Shown here: positions 6,910 through 9,442 of the stretch, piece by piece | How positions within the stretch are numbered: position 1 is the stretch's first letter | Layout of the letters: every line of letters starts with the position of its first letter | Source of the DNA: Melioribacteraceae bacterium | GTDB taxonomy: Bacteria; Bacteroidota; Ignavibacteria; Ignavibacteriales; Melioribacteraceae | Length of the DNA stretch: 9,442 bases | Assembly (NCBI GenBank): GCA_027858595.1 | Contig: JAQICK010000077.1 | Coordinates: forward strand, 1 to 9,442 | Direction: 5' to 3' | Program-made: the position numbers and the translations under genes | The notes under the pieces: generated by a model | What the model was told of the DNA's origin: nothing | The model's database searches: none | Seen by the model: the letters and a program-made list of their open reading frames with translations, nothing else

Positions 6910-7290
6910 TCATAATACAATGCGTTTATATTCAAGAGAAGTTATTCCAAAATTGACAAGTAAGCCAAGTTTAAGGTTTGATAATCTCAAGTAATTTATA
7001 GTCTGAGCAATATCAGCTTTTACAAAATCAGATTTAGATTTAGATTTAGCTTCCAAAATTATTTTATTTCTAACGACAAAATCTACATTAAATGAATGTG
7101 GTAAAATAACATCTTTATATTTTACAGGATATTTTTTTTCTCTTGAAAAAGGAATTCCTTTTTTCTTAAATTCATATTCCAATGCATCTTTATACACAAT
7201 TTCCAAAAGACCTTTACCAAGTATTCTATGAACTTCCATACAAATACCAATTATTTCAAATGCCTCTTCTTTATAAATTAAATCAACCAT
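6910..7290 (-). CDS. GxxExxY protein (PD-(D/E)XK_3 nuclease-fold family)
   Basis: This 126-residue protein has the normal length for the family. After V-H-R-I-L-G-K (20-26) comes the name-giving motif G27-L-L-E30-I-V-Y33. The nuclease-like core follows: N-V-D70-F, then L-E80-A-K82 (the D...ExK pattern), then Q96-x3-Y100-L101 and L-V-N-F-G (111-115). These match the PD-(D/E)XK_3/GxxExxY family, for which no function is established to my knowledge. Between K82 and Q96 it has an SKSKSKS stretch encoded by three AAATCT hexamers, apparently about two residues longer than usual. The start at 7290 has AAGGGAAAAG just upstream, a weak ribosome site. The gene lies inside two inverted repeats in the middle of a thiamine-type operon, with which it has no obvious functional link, so it is more likely a passenger than a pathway member. 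Confidence 0.85.
   Translation of the reverse strand: MVDLIYKEEAFEIIGICMEVHRILGKGLLEIVYKDALEYEFKKKGIPFSREKKYPVKYKDVILPHSFNVDFVVRNKIILEAKSKSKSDFVKADIAQTINYLRLSNLKLGLLVNFGITSLEYKRIVL
7030..7047 (-). repeat. Triple hexamer tandem repeat inside the GxxExxY gene
   Basis: AGATTT on the forward strand occurs three times in a row and encodes Lys-Ser repeats (SKSKSKS) just after the ExK motif. One hexamer equals the roughly two extra residues seen here relative to my memory of the family spacing. Replication slippage is the likely origin. Confidence 0.7.
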
Positions 7291-7302
7291 CTTTTCCCTT
7301 TT

Positions 7303-7326
7303 ATTTAATTAGTGAATTCGTGGCTA
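7303..7326 (-). repeat. Inverted repeat, receptor-side end of the GxxExxY unit
   Basis: Read on the reverse strand it starts TAGCCAC and has the octamers CACGAATT and CACTAATT in the opposite order to the partner at 6885-6908, again ending AAAT. Identity with the partner is 22 of 24. It begins 7 bp after the receptor stop codon. Confidence 0.85.
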
Positions 7327-7333
7327 TTGTCTT

Positions 7334-9442
7334 TCAAAGTTCTACTTTAACACCAGCAGTAAAATTTCTTTCTGCAGCAGGGAAAAATTCTTTTCCGCTT
7401 CCGTACGCTGCATACAAGTTATCAAAAGCGTTATTGACTTGTAGAAATAGTTTTACATTATTGAAAACTGGATTTGCATTAAACTGATAACTAACAAGTG
7501 CATTGGATACAAAGTAAGCATCAAGCTTATTATCGTAATCTGTTAATCCAGACATGTTGCCAAAATTATCCGTGTAAAACTCGTCAACATATTTAAGCCA
7601 AACTTGTGCAAAGAATCCATTGTAATTTAATCTTATTATTCCGTTTGCTGTAATATCTGGAAATCCACTGATATTATTGCCGCTCAAATCAACGACATCG
7701 TTTTCTCCATTATAATAATAGCCTTCAGTGATTCTATTTTGGCTATAAGTACCATTAAGTGACAGGTCCAAATAATTATTAATTTTATATGTTCCGCTAA
7801 GTTCAATTCCGGCGTGAGTTGTTTTATCCATATTACCCGTAATTGGTTGACCAAATCTATCAAGCTGTCCACTTTTTACAATCTCATCAGTGAACATCAT
7901 ATAAAAAAGATTAGCACTAAAACTCATTTTGGATGTATTGTAACTCGTGCCTATTTCAAAACTATTCATAACCTCTGGATTAACAAGTGGTTTGGTATAA
8001 TCGTAATTTCCATTTGCATCAACTTCAAATTGAGGAACTTCCCCAGCACTAGATTCTGCAACATCGTAATAATTTTTAAGACGTGGCTCCCGAGTAACAC
8101 GTGCAAAGGAAAAATATGAACTTAAATCATGCATGAATTTGTAATTTAGTCCTACTCTTGGATTTAAGAATAATCCATCAACTGAAAAATTATTCCCAGC
8201 ATACTTTTCATTCTCAATTCTGTATTCATGATATGCTAATTGTAATTCTGCTAATACATTTAGTTTATCAGAAATTTGATATTGCTCATTTGCAAAAACA
8301 TTAATTATATCTTTTGCCCCATTGTAATAATAGTATTCGTAATCTGCATGAACTCCATCTGGAATATTTTCCGCAAAATTAATATTTCCAAAATGATTTG
8401 AACGATGAATTCGGAACTCGCTACCCACAATTAGATTTCCATTCTTGTGTTTAATGCTCATGCGTGGAATCCAGCCCCACTGAGTGTTCTCTACTGTTGC
8501 TCGAATAAGTGCGTTAGTTGGAATTGTTGTAGAGTCATATCCATTTTCTTTTAGTCTAAAATAATCATCGTAATAGATTGACCATGAACCATCGTAATCG
8601 AAAAAGCCATTTCCCACAACCAAAAATAGTGCTGAATTTAGGGTTACATTCTCGTTTATTTTAACTTCATTCAATAACTCATAATGTGGTTGAGAAAACT
8701 TTTCAATTTCTGTTGCCCTACGCTTTACTGACCATGATTGGAATTGGTTGTTCTCTTTATCCCACTCCCAATAGGAATAATTTGCTTTTCGTAAGTCTCT
8801 ATTTTTAATCACTTCTTTCGGAAGTCCATTATATACAAGACCATCTGAAACTGGACCACCATAAATATTTAATTGGGTTGTAATGTTTTTATCGTAGCGA
8901 ACCGCGGAAACATAAAATGAATTGAAATCGACCCAACTTAAATCACGATACCCATCACTCATAGTTTTAGAAAGATTTACATAAACAGAATATTTATCGT
9001 TAATCAATCCACTACCAAATGATGCTGAATATTTACGAGTGTTGTAACTTCCTGCATCTGCTCCAATTTCGAAACGAGGTTTATCAGAAAAATTTGAAGT
9101 AATTATATTTATTGAACCACCAACCGCAGGATATCCAATCACGCCTCCACCAGCACCGCGTTGCACTTGAATCAAACCAACACTTGACAAAATATTTGGC
9201 ATATCGTGCCAGTAAACGTTGTTATCTTCTGGATCGTTTTGTGGAATACCATTAACTGAAATTGCAATTCTGCGTTGGTCGAATCCACGAATGGAAAGAT
9301 AGTTATATCCAATACCATTTCCACTCTCAGAGTAAAATGTAGTTGATGGCAAATAACTTAAATACTCTGGAACATCTTGGTGAACATAGCTTTCTTCAAT
9401 TTCCTTCTGTGTTACTTTTGCAAAAGCCATTGGTGTAACTCC
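7334..9442 (-). CDS. TonB-dependent outer-membrane receptor, 5' end outside window
   Basis: 702 codons are visible and the frame runs open through the right edge. The ATG at 9430 is internal: the reading G-V-T-P-M-A-F-A-K-V-T-Q-K-E-I-E is the usual beginning of a plug domain, so the signal peptide, and possibly an N-terminal carboxypeptidase-like domain, lie beyond 9442. Counting from that Met, the plug covers about 1-115, with LSIRGFDQRRIAISVNGIPQND and VQRGAGGGVIGYPAVGGSINIIT. The rest is a 22-strand-type barrel rich in aromatic strands, ending with NAFDNLYAAYGSGKEFFPAAERNFTAGVKVEL, a standard C-terminus. Such receptors import scarce solutes across the outer membrane with TonB/ExbBD energy. 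The downstream thiamine pyrophosphokinase and symporter suggest thiamine or a precursor as ligand, as in OMR1-type thiamine operons of Bacteroidota. The sequence alone does not exclude iron complexes or other ligands. Confidence 0.9.
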   Translation of the reverse strand, partial: GVTPMAFAKVTQKEIEESYVHQDVPEYLSYLPSTTFYSESGNGIGYNYLSIRGFDQRRIAISVNGIPQNDPEDNNVYWHDMPNILSSVGLIQVQRGAGGGVIGYPAVGGSINIITSNFSDKPRFEIGADAGSYNTRKYSASFGSGLINDKYSVYVNLSKTMSDGYRDLSWVDFNSFYVSAVRYDKNITTQLNIYGGPVSDGLVYNGLPKEVIKNRDLRKANYSYWEWDKENNQFQSWSVKRRATEIEKFSQPHYELLNEVKINENVTLNSALFLVVGNGFFDYDGSWSIYYDDYFRLKENGYDSTTIPTNALIRATVENTQWGWIPRMSIKHKNGNLIVGSEFRIHRSNHFGNINFAENIPDGVHADYEYYYYNGAKDIINVFANEQYQISDKLNVLAELQLAYHEYRIENEKYAGNNFSVDGLFLNPRVGLNYKFMHDLSSYFSFARVTREPRLKNYYDVAESSAGEVPQFEVDANGNYDYTKPLVNPEVMNSFEIGTSYNTSKMSFSANLFYMMFTDEIVKSGQLDRFGQPITGNMDKTTHAGIELSGTYKINNYLDLSLNGTYSQNRITEGYYYNGENDVVDLSGNNISGFPDITANGIIRLNYNGFFAQVWLKYVDEFYTDNFGNMSGLTDYDNKLDAYFVSNALVSYQFNANPVFNNVKLFLQVNNAFDNLYAAYGSGKEFFPAAERNFTAGVKVEL

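Larger units (their letters stand above)
6885..7326 (-). mobile_element. Candidate 442-bp mobile element: GxxExxY gene between 24-bp inverted repeats
   Basis: Two 24-bp inverted repeats (6885-6908 and 7303-7326) match at 22 of 24 positions and frame one 126-codon gene. One repeat lies 12 bp before the start codon and the other 1 bp after the stop, so there is almost nothing else inside. Outside, the receptor gene stops 7 bp from one end and the kinase starts 7 bp from the other. Removing the unit would leave an ordinary 14-bp gap in a co-oriented operon. TT borders both ends, compatible with a 2-bp target duplication, but one side is a T-run, so this is weak. No transposase is present: the element either uses its own nuclease-fold protein or is moved in trans. 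The structure is seen directly; mobility is inferred. Confidence 0.55.

Noticed and set aside
6885..7326. Classical insertion sequence or MITE
   Set aside because: The enclosed gene is not a transposase, and a MITE would carry no gene; the unit fits neither class.
6883..7328. TT at both borders of the GxxExxY unit as a target-site duplication
   Set aside because: The kinase-side TT belongs to a run of T residues, so a 2-bp match carries almost no information; it is mentioned only as compatible.
9428..9430. ATG at 9430 as the start of the TonB receptor
   Set aside because: It lies inside the plug domain opening (TPMAFAKVTQKEI), there is no signal peptide after it, and the frame is open to the window edge, so the gene is partial.

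Overview
The window is AT-rich DNA that looks like Bacteroidota or a close relative such as Ignavibacteria. The evidence is: secretory signal peptides ending in Ala-Gln; a TonB-dependent receptor in an operon with inner-membrane uptake; sodium:solute symporters of the type common there; several start codons with A-rich leaders and no Shine-Dalgarno; and one candidate TTTG/TAnnTTTG promoter. This assignment is inference; there is no rRNA or marker gene.

Layout. Positions 224-733 (-) encode a small secreted stand-alone Cache-domain protein. Positions 1226-1699 (-) encode a lipoprotein with a SnoaL/NTF2-like fold. Both have good Shine-Dalgarno sites and are separated by 492 bp with no convincing gene. 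After a 432-bp divergent promoter region, a forward pair follows: a 626-residue sodium:solute symporter (2132-4012) and a periplasmic PAP2 phosphatase (4021-4839) 8 bp behind it. This pair converges, with only 12 bp between stop codons, on a reverse operon that reaches the right edge.

The reverse operon reads TonB-dependent receptor (7334-9442, 5' end outside the window), a GxxExxY/PD-(D/E)XK_3 protein (6910-7290), thiamine pyrophosphokinase (6215-6877) and a second sodium:solute symporter (4852-6237, overlapping the kinase by 23 bp). The kinase suggests a route for thiamine or a precursor: the receptor takes the substrate across the outer membrane, the symporter across the inner membrane, and the kinase makes TPP. 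The symporter would hold the place PnuT has in the known Bacteroidota thiamine operons.

The most interesting object is the GxxExxY gene. It is framed almost to the base by 24-bp inverted repeats (22/24 identical) built from CAC(T/G)AATT octamers. The 442-bp unit sits exactly in the gap between the receptor stop and the kinase start, 7 bp from each. It looks like a compact one-gene mobile element, encoding a nuclease-fold protein, that inserted into a thiamine operon without breaking a reading frame.
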